Shown here piece by piece: positions 9,193 to 19,085 of a stretch of DNA of 63,734 nt. Source of the stretch: Chlamydiota bacterium (GTDB lineage: Bacteria > Chlamydiota > Chlamydiia > Chlamydiales > Rhabdochlamydiaceae); contig JABDDH010000002.1 in the NCBI GenBank assembly GCA_013287705.1, positions 1 to 63,734 on the forward strand, in the 5' to 3' direction. The position numbers and the translations under genes are program-made. The number at the start of each line of letters is the position of its first letter. Within the stretch, counting starts at the first letter, position 1. A model generated the notes under the pieces. The model was not told the DNA's origin, made no database searches, and saw only the letters and a list, made by a program, of their open reading frames with translations.

Positions 9193-10554
9193 TAAAAAGT
9201 AGTTGCGCACAAAAGCCTCAATTGCGGCGACAGCGATCCTCTCCTGCTTCATAGAATCGCGATAACGAACCGTTACGCTCTCCTCTGCGCCCTCAAATGT
9301 ATCAAAATCCACTGTGATGCATAGAGGCGTGCCAATCTCATCATGACGCCGATACGCCTTACCGACATTGCCAATATCTTCGTACTTAAATCTACCGACA
9401 CCAAGGCGCTGTAATCTCTGCTTAATCTCTTTAGCCTTTGAGACTATTTTTTCATTATTGCGCGCAAGAGGGACTACGGCTGCCTTTATAGGCGCAAGAT
9501 GGGATTTCAGCTTTAAAACGATACGGTGGCCATTCTCAAGCTCTTCTTTTGTATACGCCTCGACAAGAATCGCCAAAAGACCGCGATCAAGCCCCGCTGA
9601 CGGCTCGATCACAAAGGGAACAACAAACTCTTTTTTTTCTAGATTTTGAAGAGCTAAAATTGCTGTAGAGTCGGCATTTAGGGCAACTTTTGCACATAAA
9701 TTAAGACTTGCCTGCTCCTTAGAATGAGAACCGAGGTCAAAGTCCGTGCGATTGGCAATTCCCTCTAACTCCTCGAAGCCAAACGGGAAGCGATAAAGGA
9801 TGTCTGTTGTCGCTTTAGCATAGTGAGCAAGCTCCTCTTTGGCTTGCGGCTGCAACTGGAGATTCTCAAGAGAGAGTCCCTGACGCTGCCACCATGCAAG
9901 ACGCATCTCGACCCACTTTTCGTGCCACAACTCATCAGAGCCGGGCGCTACAAAATACTCGAGCTCCATCTGCTCAAATTCACGGACGCGGAAGATAAAA
10001 TTGCGCGGGGTCACTTCGTTGCGAAACGCCTTACCAATCTGGGCAATTCCAAAGGGCAGTTTACGCGCTGTCGAATCGATCACATTCTTAAAATTGGTAA
10101 AAATACCTTGCGCTGTCTCCGGTCTTAAATAAGCAAGATTTGTCCCATCATCAACAGGACCCAAATGGGTGCGCAGCATCAGGTTAAATAGGCGCGCCTC
10201 GGTCAAATTTTTAGAGCCGCACTTGTCACAAGCACCCCCCACGACATGATCGGCACGCATCCGATGCTTACACTCTCTACAATCGACCATCGGATCAGTA
10301 AACGTCTCTTCGTGACCGGAATGTTTGAGTGTCAAGCGATGGTGCAAAAGGGAGGCATCAAGTCCTTCAACATCATCTCTTTCGTAGACAATCTCACGCC
10401 ACCAAGCGGCTTTTAAATTATTTTTTAACTCAACGCCAAGTGGACCGTAGTCGTAGACCCCCTGCAGGCCTCCATAAACATCCGAACTTTGAAAAATAAA
10501 GCCGCGTCTCTTACACAGTGATACAATCTCTTCCATCGATACGTCCTGGCCCAT
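9178..10554 (-). CDS. glyS: Glycine--tRNA ligase, dimeric single-chain type
   Basis: [31 protein letters not shown], zinc-binding CRECKH...[29 protein letters not shown]. Confidence 0.93.
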   Translation of the reverse strand: MGQDVSMEEIVSLCKRRGFIFQSSDVYGGLQGVYDYGPLGVELKNNLKAAWWREIVYERDDVEGLDASLLHHRLTLKHSGHEETFTDPMVDCRECKHRMRADHVVGGACDKCGSKNLTEARLFNLMLRTHLGPVDDGTNLAYLRPETAQGIFTNFKNVIDSTARKLPFGIAQIGKAFRNEVTPRNFIFRVREFEQMELEYFVAPGSDELWHEKWVEMRLAWWQRQGLSLENLQLQPQAKEELAHYAKATTDILYRFPFGFEELEGIANRTDFDLGSHSKEQASLNLCAKVALNADSTAILALQNLEKKEFVVPFVIEPSAGLDRGLLAILVEAYTKEELENGHRIVLKLKSHLAPIKAAVVPLARNNEKIVSKAKEIKQRLQRLGVGRFKYEDIGNVGKAYRRHDEIGTPLCITVDFDTFEGAEESVTVRYRDSMKQERIAVAAIEAFVRNYFLQEQG

Positions 10555-10585
10555 TTTTCCCTCTTAGTTGGTTTTTGTGTCGTAA

Positions 10586-10766
10586 CTCGACTTTGCAACT
10601 TTTTGGGACCGCCTGCCTCGTCTATTTGCTCTTGGCCGTTTGGCCTATGGCCAAACTCGCTGATTTATTTTCTAAGGAAGGGGTTTTTAACCCCTTCCTT
10701 AGAAAATAAACAACGCCAAGAACAAATATCTCGAGGCCTTCGGTCCCAAAAAGTTACAAAGTCGAG
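10586..10766. mobile_element. MITE-like palindromic element, copy 2 (181 bp), inverted relative to copy 1
   Basis: CTCGACTTTGCAACTTTTTGGGACCG ... CGGTCCCAAAAAGTTACAAAGTCGAG, flanked by direct repeats TCGTAA (10580-10585 and 10767-10772); lies in the divergent glyS/rlmN promoter region. Confidence 0.9.
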
Positions 10767-10841
10767 TCGTAAGTGTAGCACTTACAGCATCTTTTTTTAT
10801 AGCTGGATTTTTACTCAGGTACTCTTTACAATAGACCCAAT

Positions 10842-11888
10842 ATGATCGCTATCCACGGCTGTACAGAAGAAGATTTAAAAAAATCTCTTGGCGAAATGGG
10901 GCAGCCCCCCTTTCGTGCACAGCAGATCTTTTCTTGGATTTTTCAAAAAAGAGCGACAACGTGGGCGGCGATGACAAATCTCAGTTCACATCTACGAACC
11001 ACTCTCTCTCAACAGTTTAGACTCTCTTCTCTGAAGTGTGTGCGTTCAGTTAGATCTGACGATGAGACAATTAAATATTTATGGGAGCTTCATGACGGCG
11101 CCCTTGTCGAATCGGTCCTCATTCAAGCACCAGAGAGGCGGACGATCTGCGTCTCCTCACAAGTTGGCTGCAACGCTAAATGCGCCTTCTGCGCGTCAGG
11201 AAAGCAGGGGCTTATCCGCAACCTCTCTGCCGCTGAAATCGTTGAACAGTTCCTCCTGATCGATGCAGAGCTTGCCAAAAACGGAGAAAAACTCTCTCAC
11301 GTCGTCTTTATGGGGATGGGAGAGCCGCTTGACAACTATGATGAGGTCGTTAAAGCCATTCGCCTAATAACCGATCCAAAAGGAATCAACCTCTCCCAAA
11401 GACGGATCACCCTCTCAACGGTTGGTGTCGTTGAAGGCATTCGAAAATTGATGCTTGAGGAGTTAAAAATTAATTTAGCACTCTCTCTCCACGCCCCAAA
11501 TCAGCAGATCCGCAAAAAAATCATTCCGTATGCACGCAAATACGAGCTCTCCGATGTTCTTGCAGCAATTAGCGATTACTCACGAGCAACAAAACGAGAC
11601 ATCACCTACGAGTATACCCTCATCTCTGGCATTAATGACCGCGAAGAAGACGCCATTGAACTTGCCAAATTAATTAAAGGACAACAATGTTCTGTGAATT
11701 TAATTCCTTACAATCCGGTTTTTGGATTAAGATTAAAACGACCAGAGAAAGAAGAAATTGAGCGCTTTGAAGAGATTCTTGCAGAGGCAAAAATCCCGAC
11801 AACCCGGCGCTATACCAAAGGAACCAAGATCGCCGCCGCCTGTGGGCAGTTAGCTCTATACGAAAAAAATGCGACCGTACACAAATAA
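10842..11888 (+). CDS. rlmN: Dual-specificity 23S rRNA/tRNA adenine-C2 methyltransferase (radical SAM)
   Basis: CVSSQVGCNAKCAFCASGKQGLIRNLSAAEIVEQ, MGMGEPLDNYDEV, LALSLHAPN. Confidence 0.93.
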   Translation: MIAIHGCTEEDLKKSLGEMGQPPFRAQQIFSWIFQKRATTWAAMTNLSSHLRTTLSQQFRLSSLKCVRSVRSDDETIKYLWELHDGALVESVLIQAPERRTICVSSQVGCNAKCAFCASGKQGLIRNLSAAEIVEQFLLIDAELAKNGEKLSHVVFMGMGEPLDNYDEVVKAIRLITDPKGINLSQRRITLSTVGVVEGIRKLMLEELKINLALSLHAPNQQIRKKIIPYARKYELSDVLAAISDYSRATKRDITYEYTLISGINDREEDAIELAKLIKGQQCSVNLIPYNPVFGLRLKRPEKEEIERFEEILAEAKIPTTRRYTKGTKIAAACGQLALYEKNATVHK

Positions 11889-11920
11889 ACTCGCGTTGAT
11901 CTAAAAAAATAGGAGGACTC

Positions 11921-12514
11921 GTGTCTCTGGCTCTGTATCTGACCTCTGTTCGGATCGTCATCAGTCCCATCTTTGTCATCACCTATTTATACCACGACGA
12001 GATCGGAATTACTCTTAAACTTTTACCTTACCTACTCATCGCGCTGCTCGGAATCTCTGAGATCTCTGATCTACTTGACGGCTTTGTCGCACGGCGCACA
12101 AATCAAGTAACAGATCTTGGTAAGCTCTTGGATCCCATGGCAGACAGCATCTTCCGCCTCTCTGTCTTTTTAGCTTTTACTCAAGGGTTTATTCAACTAC
12201 CGCTCATTCTCGTCCTGCTCTTTCTCTATCGAGACTCTACAATTAGTACCTTGCGCATCCTCTGTGCGCTCAGAGGGTTGACACTTGCTGCTAGACTCTC
12301 TGGGAAGATCAAAGCTGTGATTCAAGCCGTATCAGCGCTCACAATCCTCTTGCTGATGATCCCCTACTCTTTGGGGCTCCTAGAGTTAAAAACATTAAAA
12401 CTGATTAGCGTCTTTATCGTCGGGACCGCAGCTATCTATACCCTCTATTCGGGAATCGAATATATTTATTCAAATAGAAACTTTATCAAAAAAGCTTTGA
12501 GGAAAACAGCATGA
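11921..12514 (+). CDS. pgsA: CDP-alcohol phosphatidyltransferase (PgsA-like)
   Basis: CDP-OH-P signature DLLDGFVARR...LGKLLDPMAD. Confidence 0.85.
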   Translation: MSLALYLTSVRIVISPIFVITYLYHDEIGITLKLLPYLLIALLGISEISDLLDGFVARRTNQVTDLGKLLDPMADSIFRLSVFLAFTQGFIQLPLILVLLFLYRDSTISTLRILCALRGLTLAARLSGKIKAVIQAVSALTILLLMIPYSLGLLELKTLKLISVFIVGTAAIYTLYSGIEYIYSNRNFIKKALRKTA

Positions 12515-13533
12515 ACTACGATGTCCTGGGTCTTGGTGGTCTGATTATCGACCACATCTTGCTTGCCTCAAGTCAATTTCTTGAAGAGATTCAGATTGAA
12601 AAGGGAGGATGGCGCAGCGTTGACTACAAAACACTCCAGGAAATTATTGAAAGGAGCCGTGCTGTCCCATCGACCGTTCCCGGTGGCAGCGCAGCAAACA
12701 CCATTAAAGGACTTGCACGCCTCGGACACAAAGCCGGCTTAATCGGCAAAATCGGCCGCGATGAGATGGGCGATTTCTACTTAAATGCGATGCGTAAGCG
12801 CGGCGTTGCGATACAGGAGATCCCATCAGACAACCCAACTGCACAACTCATCGCTCTTGTCACTCCAGATGGGCAGCGCACCTTTTGTATCTTTCAAGGT
12901 GCAAGTGTTGAACTCTCAGGCGCAGATCTCCACCCCGATCACTTTGCAGGCACAAAACTTGTCCATATCGAAGGCTACACTCTATTTAATGGCGATTTGA
13001 CAGAAAGGGCGATGTCGCTTGCTAAACGCTCTGGCGCCATTGTCTCTTTTGATTTAGCAAGTTTTGAGATCGTCCGACGCTTCAAACAAGAGATCTACCA
13101 GCTCCTCAACACCTACGTCGACATCGTCTTTTGCAATGAAGATGAGGCCAAAATGTTGACAGACCATACCGAAGAGGAGACCGCTGAAATTCTAGGCTCT
13201 ATCTGCGATATTGCCATCATCTCCCTTGGAAGCCGCGGCTGCTACATTCAACAAGGCAATACGCGGTTTCATAGCCCCGCCTACTTTGTCCCCTCACCTC
13301 TAGACACAACAGGCGCTGGAGACCTCTTTGCAAGCGGGTTCCTCCACGGTTATTTACACAAGAAACCGCTTGAAGAGTGCGCGCGCTTCGGAGCGATGAT
13401 GGGAGCCTCTGTGATTCAAGTCTCTGGGGGAGAGATCCCTGAAAAGAGGTGGAAAAAAATCTGTAAGAGCATTAAGGATGGAACCCCTTTTATTATACAA
13501 AAGGCGGCTTCTTTAGTAGGGACAACTCCTTAG
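12511..13533 (+). CDS. PfkB-family carbohydrate/adenosine kinase
   Basis: PGGSAANTIKGLARLG...GKIGRDEMG; DTTGAGDLFASGFLHG. Confidence 0.88.
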   Translation: MNYDVLGLGGLIIDHILLASSQFLEEIQIEKGGWRSVDYKTLQEIIERSRAVPSTVPGGSAANTIKGLARLGHKAGLIGKIGRDEMGDFYLNAMRKRGVAIQEIPSDNPTAQLIALVTPDGQRTFCIFQGASVELSGADLHPDHFAGTKLVHIEGYTLFNGDLTERAMSLAKRSGAIVSFDLASFEIVRRFKQEIYQLLNTYVDIVFCNEDEAKMLTDHTEEETAEILGSICDIAIISLGSRGCYIQQGNTRFHSPAYFVPSPLDTTGAGDLFASGFLHGYLHKKPLEECARFGAMMGASVIQVSGGEIPEKRWKKICKSIKDGTPFIIQKAASLVGTTP

Positions 13534-15247
13534 CAAGAGCTAGAAGTTCTTCTTCAGGGAGCGTGCCACTATGAATTTTTCTTTGCAAGGCCTCTCTTTT
13601 TTCTATCCAGTCGCGCTCTAAAAGTTTGAGATGCGCCTCGCGTAACCCCTCGAATACTTTCTGCGTATTAACACGCTTTTCCATCATCTGCGCAAAAAAG
13701 AGCCTCTCCTCATTCGACTCAAGTTGAACCATTAAGCTTAATCTATCGACGGTAGTGTGCTGCCTAATTAAGCAAAAGAGTCGACGTGCGTGCTCATCTT
13801 TAAACTGCTCAGGAACAAGAGTCTCAATCAACGCACTTGTCTCCTCTTTTTTTGCTCCCCCAATCAAAACAAGTAAGCGTAACAAGTCTGTCTCTAAGAT
13901 CGTATCGCGATTAACCTCTAGCGGCTCGAGCTTAGAGCTGCGTCTCACATACATCTGGGGCCGTGTGACAAAAGCGAGAAGCATCTCCTCTTTAACATCA
14001 GTCAAGCGCGCAAGAGCCCTCACGCTCTCATGGATAAAAAGATCCCCCTCCCAGAGGCTTATCTCTGCAACAATTGTCTGCAAGCAGCGGTTCTTGCCAG
14101 AGGGACTCTGCAGATCAAACTCTCGGCTCTTCTCTTGGAGCAAAAAACGGAGAAAGTCGACTGCCCCCTCTAGGAGTTGACTAAAAGCCTCTTTGCCATG
14201 GGCGCGGACAAAAGAGTCAGGGTCAGAGCCTTGCGGCAAAGAGACGACGCTCACCGCAACCCCTTTTTTCTGAAATAGGTTGCCAATTTTATAAGCGGCA
14301 GCTCTTCCTGCATCATCGCCATCTAGAGCTAAAAAAACAGTGGCAACGCCGAGGTTGATCAGCTCTTTGACGTGACCTTCTCCAAACGCTGTTCCCTGTC
14401 CTGCAACCGTGTAATCAAACCCGGCATCGATCAGACGCAACGCATCAATCTGCCCTTCGACAATGAGCGCCTCTTTTTTCTTGGCAATGGTACGTCTGGA
14501 GTAGCTAAGGCCAAATAAGACATGTGATTTTTTAAAGAGCGGAGTCTCTGAGGTGTTAATGTATTTGCCGCCCGTTGTCTCCTCTTTGAATTTACGCGCA
14601 GAAAAGCCAATCACATTGCCAAGGGCATCCCGAATCGGGAACATGATCCGATCGGAGAAAAAATCGCGCACATGGCCAGATGAGGTGGCAACAAGGAGCC
14701 CCACCTCTTCCAGAATCGGATCCGACACGCCTTGTTCCCGCATCACTTGATGGAATAAATTTCCTGGAAGCGAAAAGCCGATCTGAAATTTTTTGATAAA
14801 GGCAAGGTCCATCCCGCGCTCTACAAGATATGTGAGCGCGGGCAGCCCAACTTCTGTATGCAAAAGGCAAAAGTGGTAAAAGCGCGCAGCACTCTGCAGC
14901 GCCTGTTTCAAAAAAGTCTTACTCGTTCCGCGATGAAGCTCTTTTTCTTCCTCTTTTTCTAAAAGAACGCCGAATTTCTCAGCTAAGCTCTCAACTGCTT
15001 CCACAAAATCGAGTTTCAAATAATTCATTAAAAAGGCAATCGCATCGCCATGAACGCCGCACCCAAAGCAGTGGTAATGGGAATCGCCTTTGTGGACAAT
15101 AAACGAAGGGGTCTTCTCATCGTGAAAAGGGCAGCACGCTTTATACGAGGCGCCAGATCTATGGAGCTGAATATGCGGTGAGAGAACCTCGACCAGGTCA
15201 ATACGACTGCGCAACAGCTCTAAACTCTCTGTACGGTAGATAAACAT
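13493..15247 (-). CDS. dnaG: DNA primase
   Basis: Zinc finger CPFHDEKTPSFIVHKGDSHYHCFGCGVHGDAI; TOPRIM ALIVEGQIDAL, ALDGDDAG. Confidence 0.95.
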   Translation of the reverse strand: MFIYRTESLELLRSRIDLVEVLSPHIQLHRSGASYKACCPFHDEKTPSFIVHKGDSHYHCFGCGVHGDAIAFLMNYLKLDFVEAVESLAEKFGVLLEKEEEKELHRGTSKTFLKQALQSAARFYHFCLLHTEVGLPALTYLVERGMDLAFIKKFQIGFSLPGNLFHQVMREQGVSDPILEEVGLLVATSSGHVRDFFSDRIMFPIRDALGNVIGFSARKFKEETTGGKYINTSETPLFKKSHVLFGLSYSRRTIAKKKEALIVEGQIDALRLIDAGFDYTVAGQGTAFGEGHVKELINLGVATVFLALDGDDAGRAAAYKIGNLFQKKGVAVSVVSLPQGSDPDSFVRAHGKEAFSQLLEGAVDFLRFLLQEKSREFDLQSPSGKNRCLQTIVAEISLWEGDLFIHESVRALARLTDVKEEMLLAFVTRPQMYVRRSSKLEPLEVNRDTILETDLLRLLVLIGGAKKEETSALIETLVPEQFKDEHARRLFCLIRQHTTVDRLSLMVQLESNEERLFFAQMMEKRVNTQKVFEGLREAHLKLLERDWIEKREALQRKIHSGTLPEEELLALAKELSLLKKPPFV

Positions 15248-15422
15248 AGGCGTATCATAGAAAACCTGAGCCTTGTTGGAAAGAGGAAAGGCGCGGGGCG
15301 TCTGTAAAAAAAATTTGAAATTAAAATTTAAATACGGGAGTGCTTTTTTATTCCAAAATCTGTATAATCGTTTCTAATTTTAAAACGTGTTATGTATCGC
15401 GATACAACCACAGGAGATTTTT

Positions 15423-16082
15423 ATGGCAGCTCAAGGATCAGCTTTATCAAGAGATTATGAAAACGTGGCCGAGATTGGAAACAAGTATAACTTTCTTAAA
15501 CAGACATTTGTTGGCTGGAAGTCTGAGACCATGCCACTCTCAGTGAGAAAACTGATTCAAACCCAACTTGCAGCAGATGCTGTGACACCAAGTGCAAAAC
15601 TCGGCATTAATGAAAATCAGAGGCTCAAAGCTTTTTGGGCAACAACAGGCGGATTTGCCTTTACTCTCGCCACAAGAATTGTGCGCATTGCCCTTTTCAC
15701 AATTTTTCTATTACCTGCAATTCTCGTTCGTTTAGGAACAGCTGTTTATTATGGAATGCCAGTTGGCGATACTTTGATTGAGCTCCTAAAAAATTATGGC
15801 GAAGAGCTAGCAGATGGCGGCATAACAATTGCCTGCTTGGGGCTTGGAGTGGCCAAAACAATTTACCCAAAAGCCTTTACTGACGCGACAAGAGCTCTTG
15901 CAACTTATTATTTACAACGTGCTGATAGACGCAGAGACTTTGCAACGGATGAAGCCACAGACAAAGCGGGGCACACCCAAGATGTTCAAGATGCTAAAAC
16001 GCGACGACAAGGATATGATCCTGTAGCACGCGAACTAAAACGGTATGTTCAACCGCACAGACAACCCGTAGAAGCACCCTAA
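15423..16082 (+). CDS. Hypothetical protein with a central hydrophobic segment (219 aa from ATG 15423)
   Basis: AGGAG upstream; hydrophobic IALFTIFLLPAILVRLGTAVYYGM. Confidence 0.65.
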   Translation: MAAQGSALSRDYENVAEIGNKYNFLKQTFVGWKSETMPLSVRKLIQTQLAADAVTPSAKLGINENQRLKAFWATTGGFAFTLATRIVRIALFTIFLLPAILVRLGTAVYYGMPVGDTLIELLKNYGEELADGGITIACLGLGVAKTIYPKAFTDATRALATYYLQRADRRRDFATDEATDKAGHTQDVQDAKTRRQGYDPVARELKRYVQPHRQPVEAP

Positions 16083-16100
16083 CCATACAAAGGGATTGTC

Positions 16101-17879
16101 ATGGCAGCCACTCTACCCGTCAACTACGCAGCTCAAGGCCGTACGTATAGCTTGTGCGCGCTCTCATTTGCCTTTCTTGCTGATGACGTGGCCCCAGCAA
16201 TTAAGAGCGCAGCACGCGGGGCTGTATCTGGGATCGTTGGCTCAGGCCAGGAGCTACTCTCCTATGGAGAGAGCGGTTTATACGAAACAAAAAAGGTCAT
16301 TCTTCTGAAAATTCCAGAAATTGCACAGGAGCTTTCGATCATCCCTCGAACGCTCCTTCTCCCCATTGTGGAAGAGATTGGAGACTCTTTCAAAACGGCA
16401 CTACAAGAACTTTGTAAATACACCTTGACCGCGTGGAGCTGGACAAAAGAGGCTTGCGTACTTCTCTGGCAAGGCCTAATCTATCCCCTACTTGCAGAGA
16501 TTGGATCCACCCTTTTTTCAGGGGCAATGCAAGCCCTCTCATGTATTGTTTTCTGCTACGATGTACTAAAAGAGACGGCACAACTTGCCTACCATATTAT
16601 TGCCCCTTTTGTCGAAGAACTTCTCTCATCGCTCTACTCAGGCGCGAGCGAGGCTCTTAAAGGCGTCATTTTCGGACTTGGTGCAGCAGGCCAGGCACTC
16701 TCTATTCCAGCACCCATCGCCTATAGTTTCGCACAAGAAGTTGTCTCTACCCTTCCACCTGCAGGATATGAACTAGCAAAGGCCGTCCGCCTCATCACAG
16801 CAAGCAGCAAGGAAGCGCTACTCACCACCTACCATGTGACAGGCTCCCTCTTAAAAGAGCTCCGCTCCGACACTATAACCGGTATCCAGGAACTTGCAAA
16901 AGGAGCCCTCCACCTTGGCTCCATTTTTCAAGAAATGGCACAGCTTGCAGGCAACTCACCTCTACGCGCCCTGCTTCTTGAAATTGCCTCGGACTGCAGA
17001 TCTGGCGCTGGTGAAATTTTAAAAGTGGCCGCTTTAAGTCTGCCCGCTTTTCTAGAAGTAACCTTGTACTTAAAAGAGCTTCTTGTCTCAATCGGAGATG
17101 AGCTTCTCTCAACCCTCAAAAGTGGCTTTTCTGAAGCAAAAAAAGCTCTTGTTTTCGCAGCTCTTGCCGTGTTAGAAGCAGCGATCGTTGTAAAAAATTT
17201 AGCTCAAGACCTGGGACAAGAGGTAGCCTCTTCTGTCACAAGCGGCCTTGAAGAGACAGTAAAAGCTCTAATTTTTGCCTACACGGCTTTAGACGAAGCA
17301 ACCCTCTACCCACGCAGCTTTGTCTCTGCTTTGGCACAAGAGCTCTTTTCCAGTATCCCTTCCGGCGCCTCTGAAACGGCAAAAGCCTTTACAACAATTC
17401 TTGCCACAATCAATGAGGGAACACTCATCCCTCGCACAATACTCTACGCCTTATTAACAGAGCTGACACAAGACATTCTCTCAGGCGCCCACGAACTTCT
17501 CAAAAGCGCCATCCAGGTTTCCACCTTGGCAGCTGAAACCCTGCGCATCCCAGCATTCGTCGCCCTTGCTTCAGGTCAAGAGCTTCTCTCCTATTCTGTA
17601 TCGGGATTCTACGAAACAGGCAAAGGGCTACAGGTCGCTCTGAATGCGCTTAAAGAAAGTGCAACGCTTATCGTCTCCGGAGCCTCCCCTCTCCTCTCAG
17701 AAGTTGCCTCTGACTTAAAATCTGCTCAAGGAGAATTGCGCAATGCAGGTGACTTTGTCGCACATAATGTCGGCGCAGCTTTATATGACATCACACTTGC
17801 TCCCATCGGGAACAAATTCAGCGGGCTCATTGAAGAGGGCCGTCGGATAAGAGCCCTCAGGGCTGCAGCGCGCGCATAG
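16101..17879 (+). CDS. Hypothetical repeat protein (592 aa) with ~13 degenerate 40-residue repeats
   Basis: Repeats such as VEELLSSLYSGASEALKGVIFGLGAAGQALSIPAPIAYSF and AQELFSSIPSGASETAKAFTTILATINEGTLIPRTILYAL; period 40 (+/-1). Confidence 0.85.
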   Translation: MAATLPVNYAAQGRTYSLCALSFAFLADDVAPAIKSAARGAVSGIVGSGQELLSYGESGLYETKKVILLKIPEIAQELSIIPRTLLLPIVEEIGDSFKTALQELCKYTLTAWSWTKEACVLLWQGLIYPLLAEIGSTLFSGAMQALSCIVFCYDVLKETAQLAYHIIAPFVEELLSSLYSGASEALKGVIFGLGAAGQALSIPAPIAYSFAQEVVSTLPPAGYELAKAVRLITASSKEALLTTYHVTGSLLKELRSDTITGIQELAKGALHLGSIFQEMAQLAGNSPLRALLLEIASDCRSGAGEILKVAALSLPAFLEVTLYLKELLVSIGDELLSTLKSGFSEAKKALVFAALAVLEAAIVVKNLAQDLGQEVASSVTSGLEETVKALIFAYTALDEATLYPRSFVSALAQELFSSIPSGASETAKAFTTILATINEGTLIPRTILYALLTELTQDILSGAHELLKSAIQVSTLAAETLRIPAFVALASGQELLSYSVSGFYETGKGLQVALNALKESATLIVSGASPLLSEVASDLKSAQGELRNAGDFVAHNVGAALYDITLAPIGNKFSGLIEEGRRIRALRAAARA

Positions 17880-19020
17880 CGTTTCGATAATTAAGCAGCT
17901 GAATCTTTCCAATTCTCTGCTCAACCTCTCCGGTATAAATCAGAAAAGCTTCTGGAGATCTTGTTTCTACAAGCTCTTGAAAAAAGTGTAATTTCTGTGT
18001 GAACTCAGACTGGTATGTTTTCGATGACTTAATTTCGATCGGGACAAGGATGTTGCCGATTTTATAGATCAGATCAATTTCATTTTTTTGCACATCGCGA
18101 TAATAAAAAAGACTAGGATCCAGCCCTTGGTTGAGCAGATGTTTTTTCAATTCGAGAATAACCGCATTTTCAAAGAGATGACCACGCAGCGGATCACGAA
18201 AAAGCTGTATTTCATTCTGAATACCGAGCAAATAAACAGCGAGGCCCACATCATTAAAATAGAGCTTTGGTGACTTAATGACTCGTTTACCAAAATTCTC
18301 AAAATAAGGGGGCAGGCGAAAAACAATAAAAGAGGCTTCTAAGATCGAAATCCACTCTTTAACCGTATGAGAAGAGAGCCCCACCTCTCCCCCAATCTCT
18401 TCCATATTCAGGATCTGTCCAATACGCCCGGCCAAAATCTGAACAAACCGCTCAAACTGAAGCAGATCCTTAACTTTAATCTGTTGACGTAAATCGCGCT
18501 CAACGTAAGTCTGAAAATAGTTGCGATACGCCTTTGTTGGGTCAAGTGTATCTTGGTAAATCCGCGGATAGCCTCCTTTAAGCATCCAACTATCGACAGG
18601 CAGAACAAAACCGGCTAGCTCAATCTCTTTCAAGGTCATCGGTAAAAGAGTGAGTAGAGCTGTTCTTCCAGCAAGTGACTGAGAAACAGCCTCTTGTAAT
18701 TCAAGCTGATGACTTCCCGTTAAAATAAAAAGTCCTTTCCGCTTGTCTTGATCAACAAGCGGCTGGATATAGGAGAGAAGCTCTGGCACCCGTTGAATCT
18801 CATCGAGAATCGCCCCATCGGGAAACTGCTCAAGGAAACCGCGCGGGTCGGTAAGCGCAAGAGAGCGCACATCAGGAAACTCAAGATTTGCATACTTTTT
18901 ATTCGGAAAAGCATACTGAACAAGGGTTGTTTTACCAGATTGCCTTGGGCCCAGCAAAGTAACAACAGGATACTGCTTTGCAAGCTCTTGAATCTCAGTC
19001 TCAATCTCTCTTTTAAACAC
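17857..19020 (-). CDS. AAA_14/DUF4143-type ATP-binding protein
   Basis: LLGPRQSGKTTLVQ, GAILDEIQRVPELLSYIQ, LTGSHQLEL...LAGRTALLTLLPMTLKEI. Confidence 0.88.
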   Translation of the reverse strand: MFKREIETEIQELAKQYPVVTLLGPRQSGKTTLVQYAFPNKKYANLEFPDVRSLALTDPRGFLEQFPDGAILDEIQRVPELLSYIQPLVDQDKRKGLFILTGSHQLELQEAVSQSLAGRTALLTLLPMTLKEIELAGFVLPVDSWMLKGGYPRIYQDTLDPTKAYRNYFQTYVERDLRQQIKVKDLLQFERFVQILAGRIGQILNMEEIGGEVGLSSHTVKEWISILEASFIVFRLPPYFENFGKRVIKSPKLYFNDVGLAVYLLGIQNEIQLFRDPLRGHLFENAVILELKKHLLNQGLDPSLFYYRDVQKNEIDLIYKIGNILVPIEIKSSKTYQSEFTQKLHFFQELVETRSPEAFLIYTGEVEQRIGKIQLLNYRNAMRALQP

Positions 19021-19085
19021 AATTTTTACTCATTTGAAGTTCAACTTCATTTTAGTCAAAAGCCGCTTTTAAAGAAAGAATCGAG

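Noticed and set aside
10603-10845. 80-aa ORF read mostly from MITE copy 2
   Set aside because: Frame arises from the repeat itself (same peptide as in copy 4); no independent support for a gene.
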